Below are positions 32,992 to 44,049 of a stretch of DNA of 64,000 nucleotides, piece by piece. Made by a program: the position numbers and the translations under genes. The DNA is from Telmatactis stephensoni. Taxonomy: Eukaryota; Cnidaria; Anthozoa; Actiniaria; Isophelliidae. Location: contig JALIZF010001521.1 of the NCBI GenBank assembly GCA_029948255.1, forward strand, positions 124,001-188,000. The letters are read 5' to 3'. Below the pieces are notes generated by a model, which did no database searches, was not told where the DNA came from, and worked only from the letters and a program-made list of their open reading frames with translations. How positions within the stretch are numbered: position 1 is the stretch's first letter; each line of letters starts with the position of its first letter.

Positions 32992-33535
32992 AGACTTAGT
33001 GGTGTTATTTCTTGAGGACTTAGACTATTCATATTTTTAATAGTGCCCCTACACCAAGAAAGTACATGGTTGTATGCACAACGTTGTTTTTCATTAAGGC
33101 TTCTTACAGATTGGAGTAGGTCATCATCATTTATCTCACTTGGTTGAGTGTGAGCCGAAATTGGTGAGCCACAATGTGATGATGAGGCAAGATCTGAAGG
33201 TGGCTGCTCATTAAAAGATTCATCAAGAAATGAATTGTTATGAATATCTAGTAGTGAAAGATCGGCATTTTCTTGATGATTCATGCTATCTAATGTGAAA
33301 ACTTCACTAGGGTTATTTCCAACAGACGTTAAGGCTTCAACAACTGCATCACCATCTGGTTCAAATAATGATCTATTTTTTAACTCGTGGATTGCAAATC
33401 CATGAGTTATTGTGAGGGGTCGAATATGCAAATGAGTCAGCTTAGTACTTCGTGTATGACAACATGAAATGGCACTATTCAATCTATATCTATTGTCTAA
33501 CTAGAATATTGCATACATAGGGTAGTAACCTATTG

Positions 33536-33566
33536 TGTCACTCACTCACTCACTCACTCACTCACT
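33536..33566 (+). repeat. (ACTC)n microsatellite
   Basis: About seven uninterrupted CACT units. Confidence 0.9.
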
Positions 33567-33674
33567 TTCCTGTAAACTTCGGGTCTGTGAAACTTTACTT
33601 CCGGCCTATTCCCGATAATAGGATACGGTGATAACTTCTGTTATAATATAATAATATTGCAGGCTCGTAACATG

Positions 33675-33875
33675 ATATATGGGATCAAGCTCCAAATTAT
33701 GGCCAGGATCAGGGATCAGAGACTAGGGCTCAGGGATCAAATGGGTGGGATCAAGGATCAGGGACATTGGATCAGGATCAGGGATCAGCTCAGTTTTTTG
33801 CACCAAGGATCAGGGATCAAAAATTTCTAAAAATATGAGCTCAGGAATCAAAATTTTCGCCGAAAACCCAGGATC
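33675..33875 (+). repeat. Degenerate GATCAGG-rich array
   Basis: Irregular repetition of GGATCAGGGATCA, GGATCAAG and related words over about 200 bp; unit length varies from 7 to 18 bp. Confidence 0.7.
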
Positions 33876-34613
33876 ATTCAAGACGAAAATATACCATGTT
33901 TAATACGAGCCTGGTATAGCAGCCTCGAGAAGCTTTGAACGTAATGTAACTGTTTTAGATTTGTGTACAAAGCAACACTGAATTTTTAGGAACACGATCT
34001 AAGCTCGATGTCGACCCTCGACATTATACCTCGTGGTCTACATGTACATGGGTCTCATGACACTCCGCGAAGATAGGCAAAAATGCCTATAGATCTGAAT
34101 AGATAATTTCTTATTCCTTGTCACATTTTGTACTGAACTACTCTCAGCTCCCTCTGCAGCTTGGAATTCGTCATCTCCAAGTTGAGCTGTTCGATTCTCG
34201 GATGTGAAAACAATCGGGACTTTAATTTGCAGTCGCTATCTTCAAACAACATCGTCGCAAGTCCAAAATCAAAAATCGTCGCCAGTCCAATATCAACGAG
34301 CCATCCAAGCATTTAGTGTTTGTGCTCTATCAGCACGAGAGTAAATGTTGAAATAAAAAGCAAACAAAATCATAGTTTGAGTACGAACTGTGCCACCTGC
34401 CGAAAAAGTAAACTGGCCGTGCCGAACCGCTACGGCCCCGCTGGTTTGGTGGCTATCATGAGTACTTTTATGGAGTAATTTATTTTATTAATAGCGATAT
34501 TTGGTTCATAGAGAAACTTCTTTCATAATTTGTACATATTTAACAGATGTAAGGAAGTTACAAACGTAAATTAGCAATATGTACAAAAAATATCATCTTG
34601 AAAACAGTGAATT

Positions 34614-34705
34614 GCTCATTAGCTCAAGCGGTTCATTGCTGGCTCGAGTTACGAAGGTCGTGGGTTCAACTTCCGGGTGGTAAATATAATTTTTACTCAG
34701 GCTAC
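34614..34705 (+). mobile_element. tRNA-derived SINE head
   Basis: Contains an A-box-like TTAGCTCAAGCGGTTCATTG and a B-box-like GTCGTGGGTTCAACTTCC at tRNA-like spacing. No functional cloverleaf was found, so a SINE is more likely than a tRNA gene. Confidence 0.55.
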
Positions 34706-36300
34706 CTGTGGTAGCTCGAGTCTAGGTTTACCTTTTCGGTCTATCAATCTATCTATCAACGTCGCAAATGGGCAAATTACCCAGAAGCCTTTGGGGTACA
34801 CTGTTGACCACGAGGCTTCTTGTGGTCACGCGCGAGAGATTGAGAACAAAATGGCGGACGCTATCAATCGGGAATCAATCGGAATTTTTTTCAAACTATT
34901 GGCTTTTAATCTCAAGATACTTTGCTTTAATCGTTAATATCGAATTCTCGAATTTAGTGATGACCTTCTTACCAGCTGTTGTAATCAACTTATAATGTAT
35001 TGATCGTCCAAGAACACGATACAGAGTCCGATACAGATCGATTTGTGGCAGCGAACTTCACTTGAGGACAGACATGTAAGACACGTAGATATTGTCTTTA
35101 ATAGATCAGTAGTTTGTTTAAAATAATATTTCACTACTGCTTGCACATAATATTTGCTTACACGGTGTCTACAGTCATGCTCTTCCTGAGAGCCGTGTTA
35201 AAAACGAACTAATTAACTAACAATATCTACAATGTTTGTTTCTTTATAGTTAAAACATGTAAAACTAGAAAGACTAGGAGATTCTTGCCTTTGCGTAATA
35301 AGGTGACTAGGGTGTATTCAATAATTAAGCCAGGAAACAGGAATTAGTAAATGGTGCAAAATTACACCAAATAAACAATGGAAAACAAATGATTTTTTAT
35401 TATTAACTTATAAATATTTAGTGCAAATATCTGTATTTTGTACAATGTCATTTTTATATTGAATGCACTTTATTGTCAATCATGCTCAATGTTAGCAGAT
35501 AAAAATATAGTGATGGATAATCATGGAAATGATAGTAATGTTTATGAGACCTTATATTAGCAACAGTTGAAGAATAATTTTAGAATACATGTACAAAATG
35601 ATATTTTCAATCAATGAAAAGTGATACTCAACCACAAATTTGTACAAGCTTTTTGCAACCATGTTCACAGAAACAAGATAAAGTGGATTGAATTGAAGAT
35701 ATTACTGTATGTAGTAGTATCAGATTGATGTGCATGGAGGAGCTATATATGGTATCAGTAATGAGCATATATTGTATGACATTACACTTCTTCAAATAAA
35801 GCATCAGCAACTGACTACTGCTATAATCATTGATCTGCTCCATATTAAAAACATGGTAATACATGTATCGAAAAGTTGTGTTAAGAAACTGAAATGATTT
35901 CATAGAAAGGTAACTGTGGTACTTCTAGAATCTACCAATGTGACAAGGCAATATCAAAATCATTTTAACTTGGATATCGAACCAGTCTGCCACAGTTTGT
36001 AAGTTTTGTTTCCATAAATCAAAGTAAAAAAGTACAGAATAGAAATTTAAATTGTGTGAGATTGGATCATTTGGTAGGCATTAACAAAATAAAGCAGACT
36101 GTATACTGTATATGTCTGGCATGATAAAAAGACCAGCAGTATATTAATAACCACCATGATGTGGTACAATTATGTACAAACTACTTTCTCTCCAATATAA
36201 TTTGTGTTCTACTCTGGGAGTACTTGTCATGCATTTTTGCAATCAAAAGACACTGACAAGTCAAACTGGTTTCCATCAACTTCTGTTCTCCATTTCTGCC
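34706..36300. other. Noncoding interior of the Helentron insertion
   Basis: A short frame starts at ATGGCGGACGCTATC (34851; 28 codons). Nothing else is supportable. Confidence 0.4.
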
Positions 36301-36319
36301 CAAGTACTATACACAGGTG

Positions 36320-36345
36320 TAGCCCGAGTGAACGCCTATTAGGCG
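36320..36345 (+). other. Palindrome followed by CTAG-T, possible Helitron-like 3' end
   Basis: CGCCTATTAGGCG is a 13-base palindrome; it is followed by TCTAG and a T-rich tract. A GC-rich hairpin then CTRR before T is the signature of Helitron 3' ends. The stem is short and closer to CTAG than usual, so this is tentative. Confidence 0.3.
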
Positions 36346-36689
36346 TCTAGTTTTCTTTTTTTTTTCTTTTTTATCTTTTTTCTTTGCTTCGTTATCTTTT
36401 TCTTTTGTTCTTTCGTACTCAAGTCTATTATTTTTTTGCTAAAAAATTACATTAGCTCATATTATTAATGACTCCCTAAATGACTTAACTGACTCCCTAA
36501 AAATTCCTTTAAATGCTTTACAGGTGGGCCCAAACTTAATGTTAAAATTTGTGAGAGCAATGATCTATCATTTAAAGAAATATGTATTGCTTTAATTGAT
36601 CTATAATTTTGCCTTCAAAAAAACCTCATTATTTAACTAAAATTAAACTAATTTAACTAAAGGGGACAAACCACGAGTTACTTCGCCAT

Positions 36690-39600
36690 TGGCGGATTGA
36701 TTCTACTACAGTTTGAACATTAGACTTGGCAAATTTAGATTTATATGTCTGTTGTTCACCAATTAGACTACTCTCTTCAAGCCATGGAAAATAAAGAAAT
36801 AGTAGGTGATAATAATACTTTTCAGGCTCTTTTGTTTTGTTGGATGTATGATTTCGAATCACAGCTTTTACTTTCCTGCATTTCCTTATTTCCTTATTTG
36901 TTAGTCGTATTTGTTTGGGCAACATTAGTTCAGTTTTAGTTTGAGATTGAATGACTTCATCTGTTAGCAATTCTGGCTGTGCATCAGCTGTTTCAGAAAC
37001 ATCATTTCTGCAGTCCTTGTAATAATATGAAGCAAATTGTGCAAGACAAAGATTTTTAATCAGTGAATTAGATGTTGGTCTCAAGCTGTAACGTTGAATT
37101 ATATTTGACTTAAAAATATCAGTGCTATCATCTGGTAGGTCTCTTAGCTCTTCCTTACTTTTAGCAATTCTGATTCTCTTTTCAGGTAAATCTGTTGCAA
37201 TAAAAATGTTTTTCTCAGCCACAATTCCGGCATAGTTCTATAAGCACATTCCTGATAACTAACTTCCCTAGTAGAGAGAAATGTTGCTCCTATCTTTCTA
37301 AGTGTATCCTTTGTGTTCAAGTTTGATGTTTTAGCTTCTTTTACTGCATTCATTATAGCCTGTGAACATTCCGTTTCATCCTTAGTAAAATATGAGCAAA
37401 CATATTTGATGCATTTATAGTGATTGAAAACTGGCTGCAAGTCAACATTTGCTCCAAAACCTTTCAAACCAGCTGGGAAATAATTGTTTATGAAGCAGCT
37501 ATTTATTGGACGTTTCAAATGCAATCCAAAATCGGAATCAGATGATACAGATAAAGCAGAATAATAGTCAGTTTCAGATGTACCTAAGCAAGAAAAAATG
37601 TCCTTCTCAGTTAAATTTGGATTGTAGCCCTTTACATTGGATTTAAAACTTCATCAATTTTGTCTTTAACTAATGAGAGAATCTCCCTTCTTTTGCTTAG
37701 AATGCTACCCTTTGAAATTTCATCCAAATCATCAGGTAGTGGCTCAGAAATAATTGTTCTGTTTGTGAAAAATTGACCAAAATTAAAGCGACATGGAAGA
37801 TTCTTATACTTTCTACAAGTCTTGGAATGACTGTGTTTCTGATATGTATTAACCAGATTGATCATGCAATTGCGAGTCTATTTCTTTATCTGGAAGATGA
37901 GCTTGGACACGGTTATCAATAAATTCTATGTACTCTGCTTTGTTTTCAGTTGTCAACTTAGGACAGTCTGAAGTCCATATCAGTGCATGTAAATGAGAAG
38001 AACCTCTCATTTGGAATTCGATCCGAAGAGCATAATATACTATCTTACCAATTGGGTGTGAATTACTTAGTAGCACCTCAGTAAAAAAGGTTTCCACTCT
38101 ATACTGAAAATGTTTTGCAACAATTACAGGATTGTGATTGAGTAATGAGCATCTTTCATTATAAGACAATTCCTCAATTTCTGTATCAGTTAAATTCATA
38201 CCTTTTATTTTAGCTATTACGTGGAATAGGTCATTCCATCTGAGATCAGCACAAGACAATGTCATAAACCATGTTGGAATACCTAGTTGTTTGACCATAG
38301 CGACAACCTCATACATAAATTTTTGCCAATATGGAGGTGTTCCTGGAATTTTTCTTAAAAATAGATAAGCTTGGTCCTGATAAATGAGATTTTGCAATTG
38401 TTGGACATTTGATTTTAAATTTGCTGCTGTAATAGATTGCCCTTGAAGTTTTGTGAGTGCAATGCTGATGCTATCTGAAATTTTCTTCTGTTCAATGATG
38501 AACTGGGCAAAAATAAATATTCTGGATTTGATGCAAATTTTCCACTATAGTGTAATAGTCTTGCATTAAAATATTTGACTGGAGATAGCTTTTTGTCTCA
38601 TTGCACTTTATAGCCAAACCTCCCTTTTGGGAATAATACAGGAAAGGCTAATTCTTCACAATTGTTATCCATCATCAATGAAACTGGATGCTTATTCTCA
38701 CCTGGTGCAATATCATAAATTTCATTTCCTAATGAAACATTGTTATCTTCTAATGCAACTGGATAATCTGGAATTACTGATTGTAAACATGTTTCATTTG
38801 TTGGTGTTCTTAATGTGATCAATGGATCTTCGGTTTCCTCAATATTTTGTTCAGTACAGATGTCCATATCTGAATTATTATTTAATGAATGAAATTCATT
38901 GTTCTGATCTGAAACTTCCTAAGGAGAGCTTAAGCTCATAAGCTCTGTATCTATGTTATTTATGTGAATGTCAATATCATTATACAAATAATTATTGTTT
39001 TTTAAGCCAAAGAAGAGCATTTGCAATAATGTTAGGTCTAATAGGTTGAAAATACACATGACCTCTGTATTGCAATTTTCTTTTAAGTTTGACCATGATA
39101 ATTCCTGACCTCTCAGGGGGGCGTGGCAGAATTTTACAAGTTTGATCACATATTCCACAGGAACATTGCAAATTGCTCCTTGAACTTTTCGTTGTTGACC
39201 CTTTGGCATTATAAAAATTTTTTCAAATACAATTCTCTGTGCAATCAGAATTTGTTCAAGTTTTTCAAGACATTCAAGCTCAGGAGGAACGTCATCTACA
39301 GCTAATTTATTATATACTGCTTGGCATGGTATCTTTTCCTTAGAAACCATATTTTTGCATGTCTTGCAAATGTATTCTTTTCCATCATATAACAACTTAC
39401 TTGTAAACAAATGGCTTAATTTATACTTAGCTTTTTCTAAAAGAACAACTGTTTTTTTATAAAGTAATCTGTGACAGACAGTGCAAATGTAAAATGGTCC
39501 TTCTCTAATTTTTTGCTGAAAATTGGAAATTTGCAAGTCCAAGTTTGTTAAATTGTTATTTAGACACATTCTCTTTTTTGGTGGCATGATTTCAGCATGT

Positions 39601-39926
39601 TCGTCTATGTCATTTGAAGAGGACTTCCTTTTTGCATGATTTTTCAAGACTTTATCTTTTTGTTTGTTTGTTAAGTTAGATACAGAGCAAAGCAAAAATT
39701 GAATTGAATATGTGATGTTTTGAATAGAAACTGGATTATCTAATAGTTCATGAATCACTTTTACCAGTTTGTTGACATCACTGGCTTCACAAACCTCAAT
39801 TCTATTGCTTTCATGGAGAGAAACCACAAAATACTTAAGTTTTTTCTTTGTCTGTGGAACTTTGGTTTTAGGATGATGAATAATACAAGCAATTTTACTG
39901 TCTGTAAAAATACCTGTGTACTGCAA
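36690..39926 (-). pseudogene. Helentron N-terminal region and HUH Rep
   Basis: Starting at 39926, residues include paired cysteines CTVCHRLLYKK and CKTCKNMV..., as in the N-terminal domain often annotated in Helitron proteins, then an acidic linker. A TGA replaces a likely CGA in YKVQ*DKKLSPVKYFN near 38600. The Helitron-like N domain follows (PPYWQKFMYEVVAMVKQLGI; TWFMTLSCADLRWNDL) with the HUH in MRGSSHLHALIW. After a frameshift near 37860 come CRKYKNLPCRFNFGQF and, after another near 37630, the tyrosine motif HYKCIKYVCSYFTKDE with two tyrosines five residues apart. A frameshift near 37215 precedes FIATDLPEKRIRIAKS. The coding ends at an insertion near 36690. Confidence 0.85.
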
Positions 39927-40319
39927 ACCTATATAAAGAATTAAAACAAAAAAATAAAAATAAAAATCACTAGCCTGAGAATGTTGAAATTAAAAACAAT
40001 AATAAAAATAATAATGATGATATCAAAATAAAACCGCATTCTCATAAATGTATACCACCTACTATTCCCCAGTTTCAAGTACTGGGAACTAAAAAAATCA
40101 AATAAGAACAACATAACCTGTATTCTGAATTGCTATGTCCTCTATCTAAATTGGATTGGATAAGATAGTCAATAGGTTAATAGTGACATAATTAATATTA
40201 AATATGAACACTTGAATTGTATTGAACGCTAGAAAGGAATGAACAAAATATGAAACACATAAATGGCTGAATAAATAAGTGAATAAGTAAATGATTGACT
40301 GGGTGTATGAGTGAGTGAG

Positions 40320-40880
40320 TGAATATCCTTAGCCACAAAGGCCAATGAGATATCATAGCCACAAAGGCTAACCACAGCCATCAAGGCCAATCACATTTTC
40401 ATAGCCACACAGGCCAATCACACATCCTCACCCACAAAGGGTAATAGGATGCAAAAGTACCTGATTTCAAACTGTAATAGTGCTAGGGTGGTTTTTGATA
40501 CCTAAGATTATTTCAGTTTTGTTAGTCTTTCCATTTCAATTGATTGCCACAAACTTAGTGAAATACACAATAAAATTTTTGAAAACTTGGTTTTATCAAG
40601 TCTATCTTCTTTCCATGAATGAAATACAGAGTTATCGTTTCAAATCAAATTCTTGTAAAATGTTTCAAATGATGTTGACTATATATCAAATTTGATTACT
40701 GCACTTTTATAGCATGTAGAAATATTTTTGGTTTGAGCTCTGAAAATATCATTTTGCAAATTATTATTTCAATCGTCTAATTTGGACTTTAATGTTAATT
40801 TTCAGCTTTTTACAATTTGAAATCAGGTAACAGCCACACAGGCCAATCAGATATTCAGAGCCACACAGGACCATCATTCA
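40320..40880 (+). repeat. GCCACA(C/A)AGGCCAATCA repeat, split by a MITE
   Basis: Units such as TAGCCACAAAGGCCAATGAG and CATAGCCACACAGGCCAATC recur every ~25-30 bp at 40328-40445 and again at 40830-40870. The break is the MITE at 40460-40827. Confidence 0.7.
40460..40827. mobile_element. MITE with CCTGATTTCAAA ends, TA duplication
   Basis: Left end CCTGATTTCAAACTGTAA, right end its complement with one mismatch (TTACAATTTGAAATCAGG). TA flanks both sides (40458-40459; 40828-40829). 368 bp, noncoding, inserted in the GCCACA repeat. Tc1/mariner-like by target site. Confidence 0.8.
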
Positions 40881-41336
40881 TATTCACAAAAACTATACAA
40901 ACACAATAACTTTATCCATGACATATTTGTAACTCATATTCCATGACATATCTGCAATTCAATTAACTGGTCTAGACTGGGCCCAGTCAACAAGTCTACG
41001 GAATGTAGACTCATCATGTACTCAGTTTATATAGGAAATATTTCAGGTGGACCGAGAACCTTTTCGAGATCGGCTGTAGATACTGTACCAAGCTTAAGGT
41101 TATCAATAATACTATATTGCTTATTCATTATAGTTCTTAAAGGACTCTAAGCCCTATGATACTGATAAAAACAAATAAAATAATTTTCATTTCTGCCGAT
41201 ATTGAACGAGTATTTGGTGTCTAGCTAAACTTAACTCCATGAATCCTGTCATCTTTAAAAATCAGCACATCTTCATGAAATGCAAAAACAGAATCGTTTT
41301 CATGTCTCATCCAGTTGAAAGCTTGGTTCTTCACGA

Positions 41337-41705
41337 TTAATATTCATTTGGAAGTGGAGCTGAAATGGCATCAATAAAATAAATGCTATCAATTTCTCCA
41401 TCAGTAGTTGAAAATGTTTCTAAGCAGTACAACCGCAATGACAAATATGGATCCTTCGCGTAATATCGCCATGCATTTTCTAATACACCGCCACTACAAG
41501 CATACACACTTAAATGATTTTTAATGAATGCTACTCTATGGTATAATATATCATGCATATCATGTTGGATTACTTCCCTTGTAAAGTTGTACTTTTTCTG
41601 TGTTTCCTGAGACGGAAACCCACTGCACCAACTTCCCTCTGTAACCAAACTTGTCAACGACAAATAGTCTATGAAATTGTACGTTTCCTGTTGGCGGTTA
41701 TCCAT
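41337..41705 (-). CDS. 122-codon ORF, unrecognised
   Basis: MDNRQQETYNFIDYLSLTSL opens a frame of average composition containing GSWCSGFPSQETQKKYNF, VYACSGGVLENAWRYYA and YFIDAISAPLPNEY. A second open stretch downstream in another frame (KNQAFNWMRHENDSVFAFHE, ending GVKFS) ends near 41222, so the gene may be frameshifted or spliced. It sits below a CpG-rich promoter-like region and upstream of the Helentron in the same direction. Function unknown. Confidence 0.4.
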   Translation of the reverse strand: MDNRQQETYNFIDYLSLTSLVTEGSWCSGFPSQETQKKYNFTREVIQHDMHDILYHRVAFIKNHLSVYACSGGVLENAWRYYAKDPYLSLRLYCLETFSTTDGEIDSIYFIDAISAPLPNEY

Positions 41706-41709
41706 TTTC

Positions 41710-41910
41710 TACCTCTCTCTTCTATTCGGAATTGAAAACAATTTAGGTTCAAATAGTTCAGCGTTTATGTCAATAGTCAGCTACCTCCGGTGATCCGGTG
41801 AACGAGCACAAACTGGAGGTGCGCGCGCGCTTTCAAAAACTTTCTTTTGGCGCCAAAAAAGGCACTCGACCCAGGCTTTTTCAAGCGGCGCGCGCATTTA
41901 CACCATTCAT
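41710..41910. promoter_or_regulatory. CpG-rich block with an E2F-like site
   Basis: TTTTGGCGCCAAAA near 41847 is a palindromic E2F consensus. It is surrounded by GCGCGCGC and GGCGCGCGC runs in an otherwise A+T-rich area, 100-200 bp upstream of the minus-strand start at 41705. Promoter role inferred. Confidence 0.45.
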
Positions 41911-42047
41911 GTTATAAGTTTAGTGAACGGGAAACCAAAGAACAATGCCATTGGATAATACATTACATGCCATTGGATAATATCTTACATGCAGCGATTT
42001 TTCCCAATGCATGAAGAAATTCAACAAAACCGAATGCATTTTTCTGT

Positions 42048-42240
42048 AGACTGTGCGCAGTCTATATAGTCATCTTCTTCCACCAGAGTCAGAAATAAAA
42101 GAAAACAAGTGTTTCGCGATTGCTGTGGAGCACACCGGAATTAGTTCATTCTTGTGTTACTTCCGACTCAAAATTTTACTTCCGGCGCGCTCCACAGGAA
42201 TCCCGCAACGTTTGTTTTTTGACTGCTCGCAGTCTATAAA
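42048..42240. mobile_element. Hairpin element with GACTG..CAGTC palindromes at both ends
   Basis: GACTGTGCGCAGTC (~42050) and GACTGCTCGCAGTC (~42220) lie at the two ends in the same orientation, each followed by TATA. Between them a ~30-bp imperfect stem pairs GTTTCGCGATTGCTGTGGAG with CTCCACAGGAATCCCGCAAC. Probably a small nonautonomous element; family unclear. Confidence 0.5.
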
Positions 42241-42559
42241 ACGCTTAACGTCAAAGCCAGACACAGGTAACCCATGCTCTACACAGGGATTCTTGAGCCT
42301 TAGAAACTAAAAGTTTCAATAACGTGGAAATTCTTAATAAAATCATTTCAAACTCATATTGTGTTTGGTACTTGTTTCTTAAGTTTCAGGTCATTTTAAG
42401 TAAATAAAGAATTTTTCTCCCTTCACCAATAATATTCTGACAGTACAGGACAGGAAAAGCTTGCCACCAAAGAGCTGTTAAAGAATTAATGCTTGAACAA
42501 AAGCAGTCTTATATGAAGACTTCTTTTCCTTTTTCTTCATTATAAATCATTGCTCAATA

Positions 42560-42707
42560 GAGTGGTTTTGAAAAACCCGTGAAACAATTAACACCATTTA
42601 CTATATTTAATACCTGCAAGCACTAAACAATGGAAAACAAAATAACTTCAGCGTAATAGCACTAAATAACTTAATTAGTATGTATTTCATGGGTTTTTGA
42701 AAACCTC
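42560..42707. mobile_element. TA-flanked MITE, GAGTGG ends
   Basis: Left end GAGTGGTTTTGAAAAACCC, right end complement of GAGGTTTTCAAAAACCC; TA on both sides. 148 bp. Confidence 0.8.
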
Positions 42708-42811
42708 TATTATTGTACAAAGAAATGTAATACTTGAAATAGATCTACACATTAACTACAGAAATCACTTTCCAATGCTTTCTTTAATATTCATTGCCGA
42801 TTAAAAGTATA

Positions 42812-42915
42812 AATACGAAATGTCATAGAGTGCAAACAATATATCCGTGAAATAAAGTGCTCGAATACGAAATGTCATAGAGTGCAAACAATATATCCGT
42901 GAAATAAAGTGCTCG
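42812..42915 (+). repeat. 52-bp tandem duplication at a MITE end
   Basis: A 52-bp unit starting AATACGAAATGTCATAGAGT is present twice without visible difference. It includes flanking DNA, the left end of the outer MITE (42880-43155) and the first bases of the inner one. Confidence 0.9.
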
Positions 42916-43155
42916 CACTTATAGCATGAAACAAATAGTACTAATTACTACTAAATAGTGTTGATTAGACAATAGGAAACAAAGGAATTTGCATGATTTT
43001 GTGGTATTTATTAATTTCACGCATTTAGTGTGAGCACTCTAGTACTAACTATTTTGTACAAAATACTACTAGTTGAACAATAGAAACCAATAGAATTAGC
43101 ATCAAATTGTAAAATTTACTATTAGTACTATTTCACAGATATATTGTTCGCACTC
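42880..43155. mobile_element. TA-flanked MITE, GAGTGC ends, holding another MITE
   Basis: Left end GAGTGCAAACAATATATC, right end complement of GAGTGCGAACAATATATC; TA on both sides. A second MITE (42907-43039) is inserted within it. An identical left end also occurs at 42828 through the 52-bp duplication. Confidence 0.75.
42907..43039. mobile_element. Inner TA-flanked MITE (copy 1 of a pair)
   Basis: Starts AAGTGCTCGCACTTATAGC and ends with the complement GTGTGAGCACTC; TA on both sides. Closely similar to 43849-43991, including ATAGTGTTGATTAGACAATA. Confidence 0.8.
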
Positions 43156-43233
43156 TAATATTTAAAGAGACCGGTTGGTCTGTTCATAAATAATATTAAT
43201 AGCAATCAAAAGTTTTTGAAAAAGGGTTAGTCA

Positions 43234-43374
43234 GAGTGGTTTTCATATGACCGTGATGAGAAAATAGACCGTTTAGTTGGTAGTAGTATAAATAACAAAA
43301 GAAAACATAGGTTTTAGAGTCTACTACTAACTATTAGTTTGCCTATTCTTTCATGAGTCGAAGGAAAATCACTC
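43234..43374. mobile_element. MITE, GAGTGG ends
   Basis: Left end GAGTGGTTTTCATATGAC, right end complement of GAGTGATTTTCCTTCGACTC. Flanked by CA on the left and TA on the right, so the TA duplication is probably mutated. The interior is palindromic around TAGTAGTAT and TACTACTA. Confidence 0.65.
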
Positions 43375-43761
43375 TAACGACGGTCTGGTTAATAATGAAA
43401 TTATAAACATGCATTTGAGAATATTACATGGACAAACAACCATGTAATATTCTCTCTTTTATAGATATCAATATAATTTATTATGATAAAACTATTCAAG
43501 GTCTAAAATTGTTTATTTGAATAGAATCATCCTATACTTAGGTTTCAGATTTCTTGTCAAGTTAAAAATTCAAAGTTGAAATTTATTGATGTTAACCAAT
43601 GCAGTGTTGTCAATTCGTGGACTCCGCTAAAAGTTTCTGAAATTTACTGCTCTTTATTGTGAAATTGAACTTTGAATTCCCTGATCAGTCAATGAATTTT
43701 CAAATAGAGATCGAGCGGTCAATATAAGCATGAAAGACGTGTAACTATAAAGCTGTAAATA

Positions 43762-44049
43762 GAGTCGTTTTCATTGCACTCATTGAAAGATTAGTTAGAC
43801 TAATAGCTGCTAGTAGACCAAGAATGCATTGTTTTCTTTTGTTCTTTAGAGTGCTCGCATTTAAAGCATGAAACAAATAGTACTAATTACTAACTAAATA
43901 GTGTTGATTAGACAATAGGAAACAAAGGAATTTGCATGATTGATCGCCTATTTTGTAGTATTTATGTTTCACGCATTTAGTGCGAGCACTCTATCGACAA
44001 ACACTAACTAAATAGCTATTTTCGTTTAACAGTGCAATGAAAACGACTC
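43762..44049. mobile_element. TA-flanked MITE, GAGTCG ends, holding another MITE
   Basis: Perfect 19-bp ends GAGTCGTTTTCATTGCACT and complement; TA on both sides. Contains the second copy of the inner MITE at 43849-43991. Confidence 0.85.
43849..43991. mobile_element. Inner TA-flanked MITE (copy 2)
   Basis: Left end GAGTGCTCGCATTTAAAGC, right end complement of GAGTGCTCGCACTAAATGC; TA on both sides. 143 bp, matches 42907-43039. Confidence 0.85.

Larger units (their letters stand above)
29877..33381 (-). pseudogene. Helentron Pif1-like helicase and C-terminal endonuclease
   Basis: Coding resumes at 33381 (NRSLFEPDGDAVVEALTSVG), is cut by insertions at 32991-31941, and continues with the Walker A ISGSGGSGKSHL. 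A frame change follows, then LLMAPTGVAA and motif II LIIIDEVSMVSN, GDLYQLPP, TEIMRQ, and, after a TAA near 30820, WACTVHKVQGLTLDN and VYVALSRARSLEG. These are SF1B/Pif1 helicase motifs. From about 30500 the frame passes into an APE-like endonuclease: HISLLNVRSLRKHSLDIKFD, TIAMTEIQL, IDIIFGDFNLDYLN and VNYSDHDAVKISL, ending at 29877. The helicase would unwind DNA for rolling-circle transposition. Lightly decayed. Confidence 0.85.
33382..36678. mobile_element. ~3.3-kb insertion in the Helentron
   Basis: Helentron coding stops near 36690 (VVESIRQ) and resumes near 33378 (NRSLFEPDG). Short inverted repeats TAACTCGTGG[AT]TTG sit at both junctions. TA occurs on both sides, but a coding-based reconstruction places the borders a few bases further out. 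The insert has no transposase; it holds an ACTC microsatellite, a GATCAGG array, a SINE and long noncoding sequence. It may be a composite of several insertions. Confidence 0.6.
29877..39926 (-). mobile_element. Helentron (Rep-helicase-endonuclease Helitron), decayed
   Basis: Minus-strand coding blocks occur in the order expected of a Helentron: cysteine-rich N-terminal region (39926-38919), HUH Rep (38397-37144), linker, Pif1-type helicase (33381-30700 with interruptions) and an exonuclease/endonuclease/phosphatase-type domain (30500-29877). Helentrons differ from canonical Helitrons by the C-terminal endonuclease. This copy has several frameshifts, a TGA and a TAA, and is split by insertions at 31941-32991 and ~33382-36678. 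Both ends are undefined. Confidence 0.85.

Noticed and set aside
33536..33875. CRISPR-like array
   Set aside because: ACTC and GATCAGG repeats have no uniform spacer length; the sequence is eukaryotic.
34614..34705. Possible tRNA gene
   Set aside because: A- and B-box words are present but I could not form an acceptor stem and anticodon arm; a SINE fits better.
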